NCBI GenBank assembly: GCA_900470195.1
Contig: UEIJ01000029.1
Span: forward strand, 62,001-126,000
DNA length: 64,000 bases
Direction of reading: 5' to 3'
Origin: Hyphomicrobiales bacterium
GTDB lineage: Bacteria; Pseudomonadota; Alphaproteobacteria; Rhizobiales; Rhizobiaceae
Below, piece after piece: positions 27,633 through 36,864 of the stretch. Position numbers and translations under genes: made by a program. Position 1 is the first letter of the stretch. The number at the start of each line of letters is the position of its first letter. The notes under the pieces are model-generated. The model did not search any database. It saw only the letters and a list, made by a program, of their open reading frames with translations, and was not told where the DNA came from.

Positions 27633-28748
27633 TCAGATGATTTCGGTTCGCGCGATGTGGATGCCGAAACCTTCAAGGCCGACATAATGACGCTCACGCG
27701 ACGCCAGAAGCACAATCGACGTGATGCCGAGATCCTTCAATATCTGCGCACCAAGGCCGATCTGACGCCACTCTTCCTCGCGGGCAACCGCTTCGGCATG
27801 GCTTTCATGGTCATTCGGAATCGCATCGCGGGCGCGGGTATCGTGGTGATCGGAACGCACGCCGACAGAACCTTCGCGCAGATATACCAGTACGCCGCGG
27901 CCTTCCTTGCCCATCTTTTCCATGATGGCATCGAGATTGCTGCCACCCTTCCCGAACACATCGTTCAGCACATCTTCGCGGTGCAGGCGGACCGGCACTT
28001 CCTCGCCGTCACGAATATCGCCAAACACGACAGCCACATGCTGCATGGGTTCCCATGGCAGTTCATAGGTATAAGCATGAGCTGCACCTGCGCAGGTCTT
28101 GACCGGTGCATCGCCAACGCGTTTGACCAGTGTTTCCTTACGCTGGCGATAGGCTATGAGGTCGGCAACGGTGACCCGGTGCAGCGCGTGTTTTTCGGCG
28201 AAAGCCTTTACGTCAGGGCCGCGCATGACGGAACCGTCATCATTGACCAGTTCGCAGATCACGCCGATGGGCGGGAGATTTGCAAGCTTGCAGAGGTCGA
28301 CGGCGGCTTCCGTATGGCCGGACCGCATGAGGACACCGCCTTCGCGGGCAACCAGCGGGAAAATATGGCCGGGACGCACAAAATCCGAAGCGCCAGCGTT
28401 CGGGTTTGCCAGATTGCGAACAGTCAGCGTGCGATCTTCCGCGGAAATACCGGTCGTCGTGCCATGGCGGTAATCGACGGTCACGGTGAAGGCAGTGGTG
28501 TGGGCCGATTCGTTTTCGGCAACCATTGGCGCAAGATTGAGGCGCTTGGCTTCCTCGCGGGTCATCGGCGTGCAGACGATGCCGGATGTATGGCGGACGA
28601 TGAAAGCCATTTTCTCGGGCGTACAATGCACGGCGGCGACAATCAGGTCGCCTTCGTTTTCGCGCCCGTCATCATCCATGACCACAACGATTTCGCCACG
28701 TTCAAAAGCACGAAGCGCATCGACGACTTGTTTCTGATTATAGCTCAT
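27633..28748 (-). CDS. ribB: RibBA-type 3,4-dihydroxy-2-butanone 4-phosphate synthase with degenerate GTP cyclohydrolase II domain
   Basis: Protein of 371 residues in two halves. Residues 1-205 are a good DHBP synthase: MDDDGRENEGDLIVAA, RHTSGIVC, and RSGHTEAAVDL with the key acidic and His residues. This makes the four-carbon precursor of riboflavin from ribulose 5-phosphate. Residues 206-371 align with GTP cyclohydrolase II, but the Zn-binding cysteine motif is missing: the matching segment reads VRLHREDVLNDVFGKGGSNLD. That half is therefore probably inactive as a cyclohydrolase, as reported for RibBA-like proteins of rhizobia. It lies downstream of aroC, which is separated by a repeat-rich 100-base spacer. 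Confidence 0.93.
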   Translation of the reverse strand: MSYNQKQVVDALRAFERGEIVVVMDDDGRENEGDLIVAAVHCTPEKMAFIVRHTSGIVCTPMTREEAKRLNLAPMVAENESAHTTAFTVTVDYRHGTTTGISAEDRTLTVRNLANPNAGASDFVRPGHIFPLVAREGGVLMRSGHTEAAVDLCKLANLPPIGVICELVNDDGSVMRGPDVKAFAEKHALHRVTVADLIAYRQRKETLVKRVGDAPVKTCAGAAHAYTYELPWEPMQHVAVVFGDIRDGEEVPVRLHREDVLNDVFGKGGSNLDAIMEKMGKEGRGVLVYLREGSVGVRSDHHDTRARDAIPNDHESHAEAVAREEEWRQIGLGAQILKDLGITSIVLLASRERHYVGLEGFGIHIARTEII

Positions 28749-28789
28749 TTCGACCTCTATATGTCAGACAACCGACGGGCCCAATCGTC

Positions 28790-28871
28790 GGCCAGATATG
28801 GCCAGTCTGGCCAAAATTGTTCAGACGCGGCCAGTCTGGCCCCAAGTTGTTTAGACGCGGCCAGTCTGGCC
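28790..28871. repeat. ~30-bp tandem repeats with GGCCAGTCTGGCC palindromes at the aroC 3' end
   Basis: Three copies of the 13-base palindrome GGCCAGTCTGGCC at 28800-28812, 28829-28841 and 28859-28871, spaced 29-30 bases. A related GGCCAGATATGGCC overlaps the first at 28790-28803. The sequence between copies is also repeated (TTCAGACGC / TTTAGACGC). The last copy codes for the end of AroC (GQTGRV plus stop). Confidence 0.9.
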
Positions 28872-29945
28872 GCGGTGACGCAGATAATGATCGGCAATGG
28901 CGCAAGCCACCATCGCCTCGCCGATCGGCACGGCGCGAATGCCCACGCACGGATCGTGACGGCCCTTTGTCATCACATCCACTTCCTTGCCATCCTTGTC
29001 GACAGAGCGGCGCGGGGTCAGGATCGATGAGGTGGGCTTGACCGCGAAACGCGCCACAACCGGCGCGCCGGTCGCGATACCGCCCAGAATGCCGCCTGCA
29101 TGATTGGACAGGAACAGCGGCTTGCCGTCATTGCCCATGCGCATTTCGTCTGCATTTTCTTCGCCGGTAAGACGGGCGGCCTCGAATCCGTTGCCAATTT
29201 CCACACCCTTCACGGCGTTGATGGACATCAGCAGGCTGGCGATATCCTGATCGAGCTTGCCGTAGATCGGCGCTCCGATGCCAGCAGGCACGCCTTCAGC
29301 AACAATCTCGATCACCGCGCCGACCGACGATCCGCTCTTGCGAATGCCATCGAGATAATCCGCAAACAATTCGACGGAACCGGCATCCGGAGAGAAGAAA
29401 GGATTATTATCCACTTCCGCCCAGTTCCAGCGGCGGTGGTCGATGCCGTGCACGCCCATGGCGACCAGTGCGCCCTTGACTTCGAGCCCCGGCACAATCT
29501 TGCGGGCGATGGCGCCCGCCGCCACACGCGCTGCCGTTTCGCGCGCCGATGAACGTCCGCCGCCACGGTAGTCACGAATGCCGTATTTGACGTCATAGGT
29601 GTAATCGGCATGCCCCGGACGGTACTGGCGGGCGATCTCGCCATAATCCTTCGAGCGCTGATCGGTGTTCTCGATCATCATTGAAATCGGTGTGCCGGTC
29701 GTCGTCATCGTCACGCCGTCGTCGCCCAGAAGAACACCGGAAAGCACCCGCACCTGGTCAGGTTCGCGGCGCTGCGTCGTATATTTGGACTGGCCGGGTT
29801 TGCGCTTGTCGAGATAGGCCTGAATTTCAGCTTCCGTGAAAGTGATACCGGGCGGACAGCCGTCAACAACGCAACCGAGCGCCAGACCGTGGCTTTCGCC
29901 CCAGGTGGTTACGCGGAACAGATGGCCGAAACTATTGTGAGACAT
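28851..29945 (-). CDS. aroC: Chorismate synthase
   Basis: Flavin-dependent enzyme of 364 residues that converts EPSP to chorismate, the last shikimate step. Family signatures are [20 protein letters not shown] at the start, [20 protein letters not shown], and [20 protein letters not shown] in the FMN-binding region. The ATG at 29945 begins at the classic MSHNS; the frame extends 14 codons further without support. The last codons and stop lie within a tandem repeat that continues downstream. Confidence 0.96.
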   Translation of the reverse strand: MSHNSFGHLFRVTTWGESHGLALGCVVDGCPPGITFTEAEIQAYLDKRKPGQSKYTTQRREPDQVRVLSGVLLGDDGVTMTTTGTPISMMIENTDQRSKDYGEIARQYRPGHADYTYDVKYGIRDYRGGGRSSARETAARVAAGAIARKIVPGLEVKGALVAMGVHGIDHRRWNWAEVDNNPFFSPDAGSVELFADYLDGIRKSGSSVGAVIEIVAEGVPAGIGAPIYGKLDQDIASLLMSINAVKGVEIGNGFEAARLTGEENADEMRMGNDGKPLFLSNHAGGILGGIATGAPVVARFAVKPTSSILTPRRSVDKDGKEVDVMTKGRHDPCVGIRAVPIGEAMVACAIADHYLRHRGQTGRV

Positions 29946-30226
29946 GCGCGACGCCTGAATAAATTGTCCTTGTCCGGAGCAGGCCAAGGAGAGAGCAGCT
30001 ACTTTACGCGCCGGTTTTATTGAGCTTTTTGACGCCGGTCAAATCAAGCTCCCCAGCGACGCAAAATTTCCTTCTGGAGATCGATATCCGGCATTTTTTT
30101 TGACACATTCCACACGCTACATTGTGGGATCGACGGCGCGGGGCGCCAAAACACCAAATAGCGACAATCGTGTCGAATCGGTCAGGCGACAACCCAATCC
30201 GAGGCACAACCAAAGGAACGGACGTC

Positions 30227-30478
30227 ATGCATTATCTGGTCGGATTAATCCTCATCGTTGCTTCGCTTTTCTCCACGGTAGCGATGGCGGACGATGCCGA
30301 AGGCAAGATCACCGGTATCAACAAGGACAGCGAAACCATAACGCTGGATGACGGCGAGACATACAAGCTGCCTGGCGAGTTCGACTACAGCGCGATCAAC
30401 AAGGGCATGAAGGTACTCATCATTTATGATGTGGTCGACAGCACGCGCTTCATCACCGATATTCAGGAAGCGCCGTAA
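30227..30478 (+). CDS. DUF1344 small secreted protein
   Basis: Protein of 83 residues with a signal peptide (MHYLVGLILIVASLFSTVAMA, cleavage likely after MA). The mature domain of about 60 residues reads EGKITGINKDSETITLDDGE and ends TRFITDIQEAP, matching the DUF1344 family of Hyphomicrobiales, an OB-like small beta protein of unknown function. AAAGGAACGG precedes the ATG at 30227, so the 35 codons of open frame upstream are not used. It is divergent from aroC, and a TTGACA is seen at 30100-30105. Confidence 0.85.
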   Translation: MHYLVGLILIVASLFSTVAMADDAEGKITGINKDSETITLDDGETYKLPGEFDYSAINKGMKVLIIYDVVDSTRFITDIQEAP

Positions 30479-30524
30479 ACGGCAGTGATCTCTTGCACGA
30501 AAATCGCGCACGCCGAATGATCGA

Positions 30525-31379
30525 TTAAAGAGTTACCTGTCCATCCACACAGGTAACGACATTCCCACCGATCCATATCCCATCGGCCTCGCGCCGAACG
30601 TGAATGCGCCCTGCTCGCCCAAGAGCAGTGCCCTGGCTGGCAACATAAGATGCTCGCGCTATTCCACTGCCAATCAACCATTGGGCTATGCCCGCGTTTA
30701 GACTTCCCGTAACCGGGTCCTCAAAGCCAGCGGCGGTAAAAGCCCGGACTTCAAAATCGGCAGCGTCGCCGTCGTCGGCTTGGTTCCAAGGCGCGACGAC
30801 GCCAACCCGGAGGCCAGAGATCGCAGCGAAATCTGGACGAAGGGCCAGAACATCCTCCCTTTTTTGTAAAAGGACAGCCAGCCAGCCTGGACCATTGTCG
30901 ACCCAGCGTGCATCAACAATAGTGTCCATGCTGATATGCAAGGCTCCTGCGATGCGTTGCAGCAATTGCGGTTCAAGGGTCTCACTTCTGATCAGCTCGG
31001 GTGCAGCAAAGGAAAGCATGTCGCCGTCCCTGCGTATGCGGATCAAACCAGCCTCGCATTCCTGCACGACTTCCCCGCCATTGGTTCTCCCATTCGAGGC
31101 GAGCCAGACATGACAGCTGCCCAAAGTCGGGTGTCCCGCAAAAGGTAATTCACGCGACGGGGTAAAAATCCGGACGCGATAGTCTGCCCCGATTTTTGTC
31201 GGCTTTAGCAGAAAAGTGGTCTCGCTAAGATTCGTCCAATTCGCAAACGCAGCCATTCTGGCGTCGTCCAAGCTATCTGCATCGACAACAACTGCCAGCG
31301 GATTACCGCCCAACGGCCGGGAAGCGAAGACATCGACCTGCTGAAATTTGAACGTAAAGCCTTTAGAATCCAGCATCAT
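30525..31379 (-). CDS. PhzF family isomerase/epimerase-like protein
   Basis: Protein of 284 residues with the two-domain PhzF fold. Near the N-terminus are FKFQQVDVFASRPLGGNPLAVV and the catalytic glutamate in NLSETTFLL. RELPFAGHPTLGSCHVWL gives the conserved GHPT, and the C-terminal half has GFEDPVTGSLNAGIAQWL with the PVTGS motif. PhzF members isomerise or epimerise small substrates; the substrate here is unknown. A GGGGGG stretch precedes the ATG. The gap to the next reverse gene upstream is 56 bases. Confidence 0.9.
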   Translation of the reverse strand: MMLDSKGFTFKFQQVDVFASRPLGGNPLAVVVDADSLDDARMAAFANWTNLSETTFLLKPTKIGADYRVRIFTPSRELPFAGHPTLGSCHVWLASNGRTNGGEVVQECEAGLIRIRRDGDMLSFAAPELIRSETLEPQLLQRIAGALHISMDTIVDARWVDNGPGWLAVLLQKREDVLALRPDFAAISGLRVGVVAPWNQADDGDAADFEVRAFTAAGFEDPVTGSLNAGIAQWLIGSGIARASYVASQGTALGRAGRIHVRREADGIWIGGNVVTCVDGQVTL

Positions 31380-31435
31380 CCCCCCGAAATGCGGCTTTCA
31401 ATATTTGATCGCTTCAGTCTTCGACCGCCCTCGTC

Positions 31436-32026
31436 TCAAACCCACTCGAGCTTGCCGTTTTCGAACTTCAGAATCTTGTCCTGCGGTATGGAGAGATTTG
31501 CGGCGGCGTGACCGTCCATGTCGCCGTAAAGGTAAAACAGCGTGCGAATGCAGCCGCCATGCGTGACGCAGACGGTCGGCCATTCCACGGCCTCCACCCA
31601 GCGCCCGATACGGCGCGACAGGCCCATATAGCTTTCAGCGGTCGCGCCCGGCGGCACAAAATTCCACTTGTCGCGGGCGCGCGCTTCCAGAAGGTCCTCG
31701 CGTTCCTTGGCAATGTCTTCCATCATGAAGCCCTGCCAATCACCGAAATTGACTTCCATCAGTTGCGGATCGGTGCGGTAATCATAAGGGTCGAGCCCCA
31801 TGCGCAGGCGGATGCGCTCCATCGTTTCGCGGGTGCGGCGCAGAGGGCTTGCCACGAAATCGAAGCCCGCGCCGTCGCCGATCAGCGATTTCAGCATGTC
31901 TCCATTGCGGTCGGCCTGGCTGCGCCCATTATCGTTGATGTCGATATCAAGCTGTCCCTGAATGCGCTGCGAAACATTCCAGTCCGTCTCGCCGTGACGT
32001 GAAAAGTAGATGATTTCCCGAGCCAC
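31436..32026 (-). CDS. Histidine phosphatase family protein
   Basis: Protein of 196 residues of the phosphoglycerate-mutase-like (RHG) superfamily. The catalytic histidine is in FSRHGETDWN near residue 11, the second arginine in SPLRRTRETMERI, and the second histidine in VCVTHGGCIRTLFYL. Substrate is not evident; many members are sugar-phosphate or broad phosphatases. It lies downstream of fabI, separated by terminator hairpins, and upstream of the PhzF gene. Confidence 0.9.
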   Translation of the reverse strand: MAREIIYFSRHGETDWNVSQRIQGQLDIDINDNGRSQADRNGDMLKSLIGDGAGFDFVASPLRRTRETMERIRLRMGLDPYDYRTDPQLMEVNFGDWQGFMMEDIAKEREDLLEARARDKWNFVPPGATAESYMGLSRRIGRWVEAVEWPTVCVTHGGCIRTLFYLYGDMDGHAAANLSIPQDKILKFENGKLEWV

Positions 32027-32065
32027 AGCTCCACCCCAATATGCCGTCAGTCAATGTCTGGATAG

Positions 32066-32125
32066 CTTTCCCGCACCGGGAAAGAAAAAGAAAAATCCCG
32101 AGAAGCGGTCAACTTTTCGGGATTT
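32066..32125 (-). terminator. Two stem-loops after fabI (reverse strand)
   Basis: A stem AAATCCCGA / TCGGGATTT (32093-32101 and 32117-32125) is followed on the reverse strand by TTTTTCTTTTTC. A second stem CTTTCCCG / CGGGAAAG lies at 32066-32084. The first has the classic terminator form for fabI. Confidence 0.85.
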
Positions 32126-32138
32126 CGTATTCGCTGCT

Positions 32139-32957
32139 TCAGTCTTTCACGACCGAAATATCCGGCGCGTCTACCGCTTTCATGCCGATGACATGATAGC
32201 CGCTATCCGCGTGATGGACTTCACCCGTCACCGAACGGGACAGGTCAGAAAGGAAATAGAGGCCCACATCGCCCACTTCCTCAATGGTGACAGTACGGCG
32301 CAGCGGCGCGTTATATTCATTCCACTTGAGGATATAGCGGAAGTCACCGATGCCCGAAGCGGCGAGCGTCTTGATCGGGCCGGCAGAAATCGCATTGACG
32401 CGAATGTTCTGCGGACCGAGATCGACGGCCAGATATTTCACGCTTGCTTCAAGAGCAGCCTTGGCGACGCCCATGACGTTGTAGTTCGGCATGACCTTTT
32501 CGGCACCGTAATAGGTCAGCGTCAGGATCGAGCCGCCGTCACTCATCAGCTTTTCCGCCCGGCGGGAAATCGCCGTCAGCGAATAGACCGAGATCAGCAT
32601 CGTGTTGGTGAAATTGGCTTCCGACGTATCGACATAACGGCCCGTCAGCTCATCCTTGTCGGAAAAGCCGATGGCGTGCACGACGAAGTCGAGCTTGCCC
32701 CACTTCTTTTCAAGCTTCTCGAAAACGGCATCGATGCTGGCAGCATCCGCCACATCGCAATGTCCGGCAATGAATGCGCCAAGCTCTTCAGCCAGAGGCT
32801 CGACACGCTTCTTCAATGCATCGCCCTGATAGGTGAATGCGAGCTCTGCGCCTGCATCACGAGCGGCCTTCGCAATACCCCATGCGATGGAGCGGTTGTT
32901 GGCGACGCCCAGAATCAATCCACGCTTGCCCTGCAACAAACCTGACTGTGCGGTCAT
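32139..32957 (-). CDS. fabI: Enoyl-[acyl-carrier-protein] reductase (NADH), FabI
   Basis: Enzyme of 272 residues that reduces enoyl-ACP in fatty acid synthesis and is the target of triclosan-type inhibitors. The nucleotide site is GLILGVANNRSIAWGIAKA, distinctive of FabI rather than general SDRs. The active site Tyr-x6-Lys is in YNVMGVAKAALEASV, and AIGFSDKDELTGRYVDTSEAN precedes it. GGACC lies a few bases before the ATG. The gene follows the CbpA-type gene on the same strand, but a terminator separates them. Confidence 0.96.
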   Translation of the reverse strand: MTAQSGLLQGKRGLILGVANNRSIAWGIAKAARDAGAELAFTYQGDALKKRVEPLAEELGAFIAGHCDVADAASIDAVFEKLEKKWGKLDFVVHAIGFSDKDELTGRYVDTSEANFTNTMLISVYSLTAISRRAEKLMSDGGSILTLTYYGAEKVMPNYNVMGVAKAALEASVKYLAVDLGPQNIRVNAISAGPIKTLAASGIGDFRYILKWNEYNAPLRRTVTIEEVGDVGLYFLSDLSRSVTGEVHHADSGYHVIGMKAVDAPDISVVKD

Positions 32958-33034
32958 TAGGGGTCCTCATTGAAAACAATTAACTTGTTGCCCTATCGCA
33001 CAGCCTCGGCTCTCCTTCAAGCAATTGCAGTGAA

Positions 33035-33084
33035 AAAGCCGGGCATTGTCACTTTACTGCCGCAAAGAGACAACACCCGGCTTT
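33035..33084 (-). terminator. Terminator after the DnaJ-family gene (reverse strand)
   Basis: AAAGCCGGG and CCCGGCTTT form a stem whose inner part can pair further (GACAAT/GTTGTC). On the reverse strand TTTTTCA follows. Confidence 0.82.
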
Positions 33085-33102
33085 AAACGATTGAAGACGT
33101 GC

Positions 33103-34056
33103 TCAGGCTTGTTTGCGTTTTTGCAGGAATTCTTCCAGCTCCCTGTCGCCACCTTCCGGCAGCATGATCCGCACATGTACGTAAAGATCGCCCCGTCCGG
33201 CAGCTTTGAGCGGAAGGCCCTTTTCTTTCAGGCGCAGCACACGATCAGAGCTCGACCATGCCGGTATTTTCACGGCAATCCGCCCGTCCAGCGTTTCGAC
33301 CTCCTGCTTGCCGCCGAGAACGGCGTCGGCAAGTTCGACCGGCAGGTCCACATGGACGTCGCGGCCTTCCAGGCGAAACCGCGGATGCGCCTTGAAGTGG
33401 ATCGTGACCAGCGCATCGCCGGCCGTTCCGCCCATCAAGGTCTCGCCCTGCCCTTTCAGGCGAATGGTCTGACCGTCTTCGACATATTTGGGCAGCTTGA
33501 TCTTGAGATGCTTGCCGTTCGGGAAGATCGCTTCAACCTTTTCAGCGCCGGCAGCCTGTTCCAGCGTGATATCGATAGATGCGGAAAGATCGGCTCCCTT
33601 CGCCGGGCCGCGCTGACGCGTTCCGCCCGCGCGGGCACCGCCACCGAAAGCGCCGCCAAAAAGATCGTTCAGAATGTCTTCCGCGCCACCGAAGCCGCCG
33701 CCCTGCTGAAAGCCGCCGGGACCGGAACGAAATTCAAAGTGGCTGTTGCCACCCCCGCCCTGCCGGAAACCGGCGAACGGGTCGCCATGGGGGCCGCCGA
33801 AACCCTGTCCGCCTGTGAAGCCCTGGAAAGCGGGCTTGCCCTCGGCATCGATCTCGCCACGGTCGAATTGCCCGCGCTTGTCCTTGTCGCCCAGAATTTC
33901 GTAAGCCTGGTTCAGTTCTGCAAAGCGCTCCTGCGCCTTCGGATCATCCTTGTTCTGATCAGGATGGTGCTTTTTGGCCAGTTTGCGGAAAGCCGATTTT
34001 ATTTCTTCGGGCTTCGCCGTTTTGGCGACGCCCAGCACGCTATAGGGATCGCGCAT
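33103..34056 (-). CDS. DnaJ C-terminal domain co-chaperone (CbpA-type)
   Basis: J-domain protein of 317 residues. The J-domain (1-70) has the HPD tripeptide in [20 protein letters not shown] Gly/Phe-rich linker follows ([16 protein letters not shown] and so on, about 80-145), then the two beta-barrel substrate-binding domains of the DnaJ C-terminus. The zinc-finger domain of true DnaJ is absent, so this is a class II (CbpA-like) partner of DnaK. It starts at an ATG with GAAAGAGGAAC upstream. Confidence 0.93.
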   Translation of the reverse strand: MRDPYSVLGVAKTAKPEEIKSAFRKLAKKHHPDQNKDDPKAQERFAELNQAYEILGDKDKRGQFDRGEIDAEGKPAFQGFTGGQGFGGPHGDPFAGFRQGGGGNSHFEFRSGPGGFQQGGGFGGAEDILNDLFGGAFGGGARAGGTRQRGPAKGADLSASIDITLEQAAGAEKVEAIFPNGKHLKIKLPKYVEDGQTIRLKGQGETLMGGTAGDALVTIHFKAHPRFRLEGRDVHVDLPVELADAVLGGKQEVETLDGRIAVKIPAWSSSDRVLRLKEKGLPLKAAGRGDLYVHVRIMLPEGGDRELEEFLQKRKQA

Positions 34057-34156
34057 ATAGTTCCTCTTTCAGGAAATACTGTGAGATAAACAAGATTCGT
34101 TGCCCACAATATGCGCATCTGACCGGCAAAGTTCCAGTCAGGTCAGGCTTTTCTTT

Positions 34157-34567
34157 TCAGATCGGCGCGAAAGAAGTCACCGTCCATTGACCGCCGCGCT
34201 CCATGCAGGTTTCGCCACGGTAGATGGAAACACCGTCAAAAGCTTCGCGCGAGGTTTCGAACTGGCGGCAAAGCTGATTGTTCCTGTTGTTCTCGGCAAT
34301 CGTCGTGATGGTGCCCTGGCTGCCCGTATCGGGATTGGCCCACGGAACGGGCTTCTTACCCCATTGGGTGAAGTTGAGCGCGGAAACGACGTTCTTTATG
34401 GCAGACTGATCGGAAAGCCTGCCAGTATCGGTCTCGACCGGCTGCGGCTGCTTCACGGAGCCGGTAATCGTGGAAGAATCAGGCACAGCCTTTTCAATGC
34501 TCACGCCACCCATCGCGCAACCGGCAAGCGAGAAGAGGCATATGCCAATCGCAGCCTTGCGCAGCAC
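34157..34567 (-). CDS. RT0821/Lpp0805 family surface lipoprotein
   Basis: With a GTG start at 34567 this is a 136-residue lipoprotein: the signal LRKAAIGICLFSLAGC gives a lipobox with the cysteine at residue 17. The C-terminal domain (FTQWGKKPVPWANPDTGSQG, then CRQFETSREAFDG and CMERGGQWTVTSF) matches the RT0821/Lpp0805 surface-antigen family, of unknown function. GGGGCG lies upstream of the GTG. A TTG 20 codons further upstream is the alternative, but it would place the hydrophobic core too far from the N-terminus. Confidence 0.78.
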   Translation of the reverse strand: MLRKAAIGICLFSLAGCAMGGVSIEKAVPDSSTITGSVKQPQPVETDTGRLSDQSAIKNVVSALNFTQWGKKPVPWANPDTGSQGTITTIAENNRNNQLCRQFETSREAFDGVSIYRGETCMERGGQWTVTSFAPI

Positions 34568-34798
34568 ATTTGCGCCCCGGCACAGGCTCCAGAGATTGGT
34601 TTCGTGGCGAAGCGTCTCGACGGACAACGCTATTCCCTTATTCTACACGCTAAAGATGCAGGGATTATGGGTGAGCTTGGGTTAACAAGCGGTGTGCCGG
34701 AAAGGTAAACAAATCGGAATCGGAGCACAACGCCCAACTCGATACTTTGTTCAGCCGTCAAAGGATGTTCCCCACTATCCTGTCGGCCAGAGGCCGCC

Positions 34799-36001
34799 TC
34801 ACTCCCCAACCCGCCTTATTTCAGCGAAAGAAGCGTGTCGGATGTTTACTTTAGCCGCGCTGGTTGCATAACCGTTCCGGCCTGCCTGTTTCACTTTATA
34901 AAGTGCCAGATCTGCCCGCGCAAAGACGTCGAGGTCATCCGTTTCCTTGCCGCGCTCCTCGCTGGCAATGCCGATGCTGACCGTCATGGCGAGCTTCTGT
35001 CCATGAAAAACAAGCGGTGCACCGTTGATCGCGTCGACGATTTCGCGCGCGATTTCCATTGCTTCCCCTTCATGCATCTTGGGGAGCAGAATTGAGAATT
35101 CGTCGCCACCCAGCCGCGCCAGCACACCACGCCGATCAAGGATGTCGACCCCAACATCGGCAAAATGTACAAGCGCCTGATCGCCCAGCGCATGGCCGTA
35201 TGTGTCGTTCCATTGCTTGAAATTGTCGATATCGATCAGCAGGACGCTATAAGCCACACCGTCTTCGCTGAATGCGAGCTCCGCCCTCGTCAGCCTTTTC
35301 ATGAAATGGCGGCGGTTCGGGAGCCCGGTCAGTTCGTCTGTCTCAGCGACCCTGGCCATATCGCCGTGCAGGCGATTCATCGCCATCACGATGAAGCCGA
35401 AATTCCAGATCACACCGCTATATATCACGCAGACCAGCGCATAGCTTTCGATGGAAAAATAGAGCGACTGGTCGAATTCTCCCGCCCATGCGGCGATATT
35501 GAGCGACGTCTCGATGGCATGTCCAATGATGCCGAGCAAAAAGGCCGTGATCGCGATCTGGCCGCCAAGACCGAGGTTCTTTTGCCGCACCAGATAGAAA
35601 ACTGTCATCGCCATCGGCACCGACTGGCCCACCGCATAGGCGATATTCCGCCCCTGCCAGCTCGCATGAAACGCGGCCATGACGACAAAACTTGCGAGCG
35701 ATATTCCCGCCGCGATCCGCCAGCCGCCTTTCTGGCCGTAGAAATATCGTGCACCGACAAAGGCAAGGCAGAAGCCATAGATGATGATGGTGTTGCCGAT
35801 GACAGCAGGCCAGAACGCGCCGTCATTGCCCTGCAACGAAAGAACGAAGCCTCCAACCAGCAGGAGCGTCGTCGAAAGCAGCCAGATCCTGGCTGGCTTG
35901 AATTTGCGATAAGAGAAGGCGATAGCGGACCAGATGATGCAGACCGTCAGCGAATTTAAGAAAATTACGATATAAAGCGTCAGGAAATCGAGTTTTGGCA
36001 T
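34799..36001 (-). CDS. Membrane GGDEF diguanylate cyclase
   Basis: Protein of 400 residues: about seven membrane helices in the first 215 residues, then a GGDEF domain that makes cyclic di-GMP. The domain starts at DELTGLPNRRHFMKRL, contains LLIDIDNFKQWNDTYGHALGDQ and has an intact active site LARLGGDEFSILLP. The product-inhibition I-site (RxxD five residues before GGDEF) is not present; the position reads DRRG. The membrane part may sense an unknown signal. It is a single gene with no clear operon partner. Confidence 0.92.
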   Translation of the reverse strand: MPKLDFLTLYIVIFLNSLTVCIIWSAIAFSYRKFKPARIWLLSTTLLLVGGFVLSLQGNDGAFWPAVIGNTIIIYGFCLAFVGARYFYGQKGGWRIAAGISLASFVVMAAFHASWQGRNIAYAVGQSVPMAMTVFYLVRQKNLGLGGQIAITAFLLGIIGHAIETSLNIAAWAGEFDQSLYFSIESYALVCVIYSGVIWNFGFIVMAMNRLHGDMARVAETDELTGLPNRRHFMKRLTRAELAFSEDGVAYSVLLIDIDNFKQWNDTYGHALGDQALVHFADVGVDILDRRGVLARLGGDEFSILLPKMHEGEAMEIAREIVDAINGAPLVFHGQKLAMTVSIGIASEERGKETDDLDVFARADLALYKVKQAGRNGYATSAAKVNIRHASFAEIRRVGE

Positions 36002-36209
36002 AGCCCCTACCTTGAACGGGCGGCCCTACTAGAAGTTGCCCGCCAAGTAAAGTGAAGTCGGTACCTGCGACGACACATCCGGGCAAGGCCATGGACAAAA
36101 TGACGGTTATCGAAGAAGCTCCCTCCCGACCCGCACCATTGGGTGTCTCTGGCGGGGATTCCCTTGCAGGATGATCCGCGAATTTCCGACAGGCTGTTGA
36201 AAATCCAAA

Positions 36210-36821
36210 ATGACAAACGCAAGTGACGACTTCACCGAATCCTCCCAGCCGTTCAAGCTCTTTGCCGACTGGCTGACCGATGCCAAAGCGAGCGAACCGA
36301 ACGATCCCAATGCGGTGGCGCTGGCGACGGTTGACCCGGATGGCCTGCCCAATGTGCGCATGGTGCTGCTGAAGGATTTTGACGAACAGGGTTTCGTCTT
36401 CTACACCAATTATGAAAGCACCAAGGGCAAAGAGATCCTGTCAGCCGAAAAAGCCGCCATGTGCTTCCATTGGAAGACGCTGCGCCGTCAGGTGCGCGTG
36501 CGTGGCGCGGTAGAGAAAGTCAGCGACGCCGAAGCCGATGCCTATTACGCTTCGCGTCCGCGCGGCAGCCGCATCGGTGCATGGGCATCCAAGCAGTCAC
36601 GCCCGCTCGAAAGCCGTTTCGCATTGGAAAAGGCGGTTGCGGAATATACGGCGAAATATGCCATCGGCGATATTCCGCGCCCGCCCTACTGGTCGGGCTT
36701 CCGTATCCGCCCGGTCTCGATCGAGTTCTGGCATGACCGGCCCTTCCGCCTGCATGACCGCGTTCTGTTTACGCGCCCGACAGCGGAGGGCGACTGGAAC
36801 AAGGACAGGCTTTATCCGTAA
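36210..36821 (+). CDS. pdxH: Pyridoxamine 5'-phosphate oxidase
   Basis: FMN enzyme of 203 residues that makes pyridoxal 5'-phosphate from PNP or PMP. Family segments are [21 protein letters not shown], the [13 protein letters not shown] region, [16 protein letters not shown] and the C-terminal ending WNKDRLYP. Length is standard. It is transcribed alone, divergent from the diguanylate cyclase gene. A strong bidirectional terminator separates it from ubiA. Confidence 0.96.
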   Translation: MTNASDDFTESSQPFKLFADWLTDAKASEPNDPNAVALATVDPDGLPNVRMVLLKDFDEQGFVFYTNYESTKGKEILSAEKAAMCFHWKTLRRQVRVRGAVEKVSDAEADAYYASRPRGSRIGAWASKQSRPLESRFALEKAVAEYTAKYAIGDIPRPPYWSGFRIRPVSIEFWHDRPFRLHDRVLFTRPTAEGDWNKDRLYP

Positions 36822-36830
36822 CCTGATAAC

Positions 36831-36864
36831 AAGAAGGCCACCGGAAACGGTGGCCTTCTTGTTT
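36831..36864. terminator. Bidirectional terminator between pdxH and ubiA
   Basis: Perfect 13-bp stem AAGAAGGCCACCG / CGGTGGCCTTCTT with a GAAA loop, followed by GTTT. It ends both convergent genes. Confidence 0.92.

Noticed and set aside
28741-28850. FMN riboswitch before ribBA
   Set aside because: The spacer is only about 100 bases, is filled by tandem repeats and lacks the conserved FMN-aptamer segments.
28790-28871. CRISPR array
   Set aside because: Only three units; the spacers are themselves repeats and there are no cas genes in the window.
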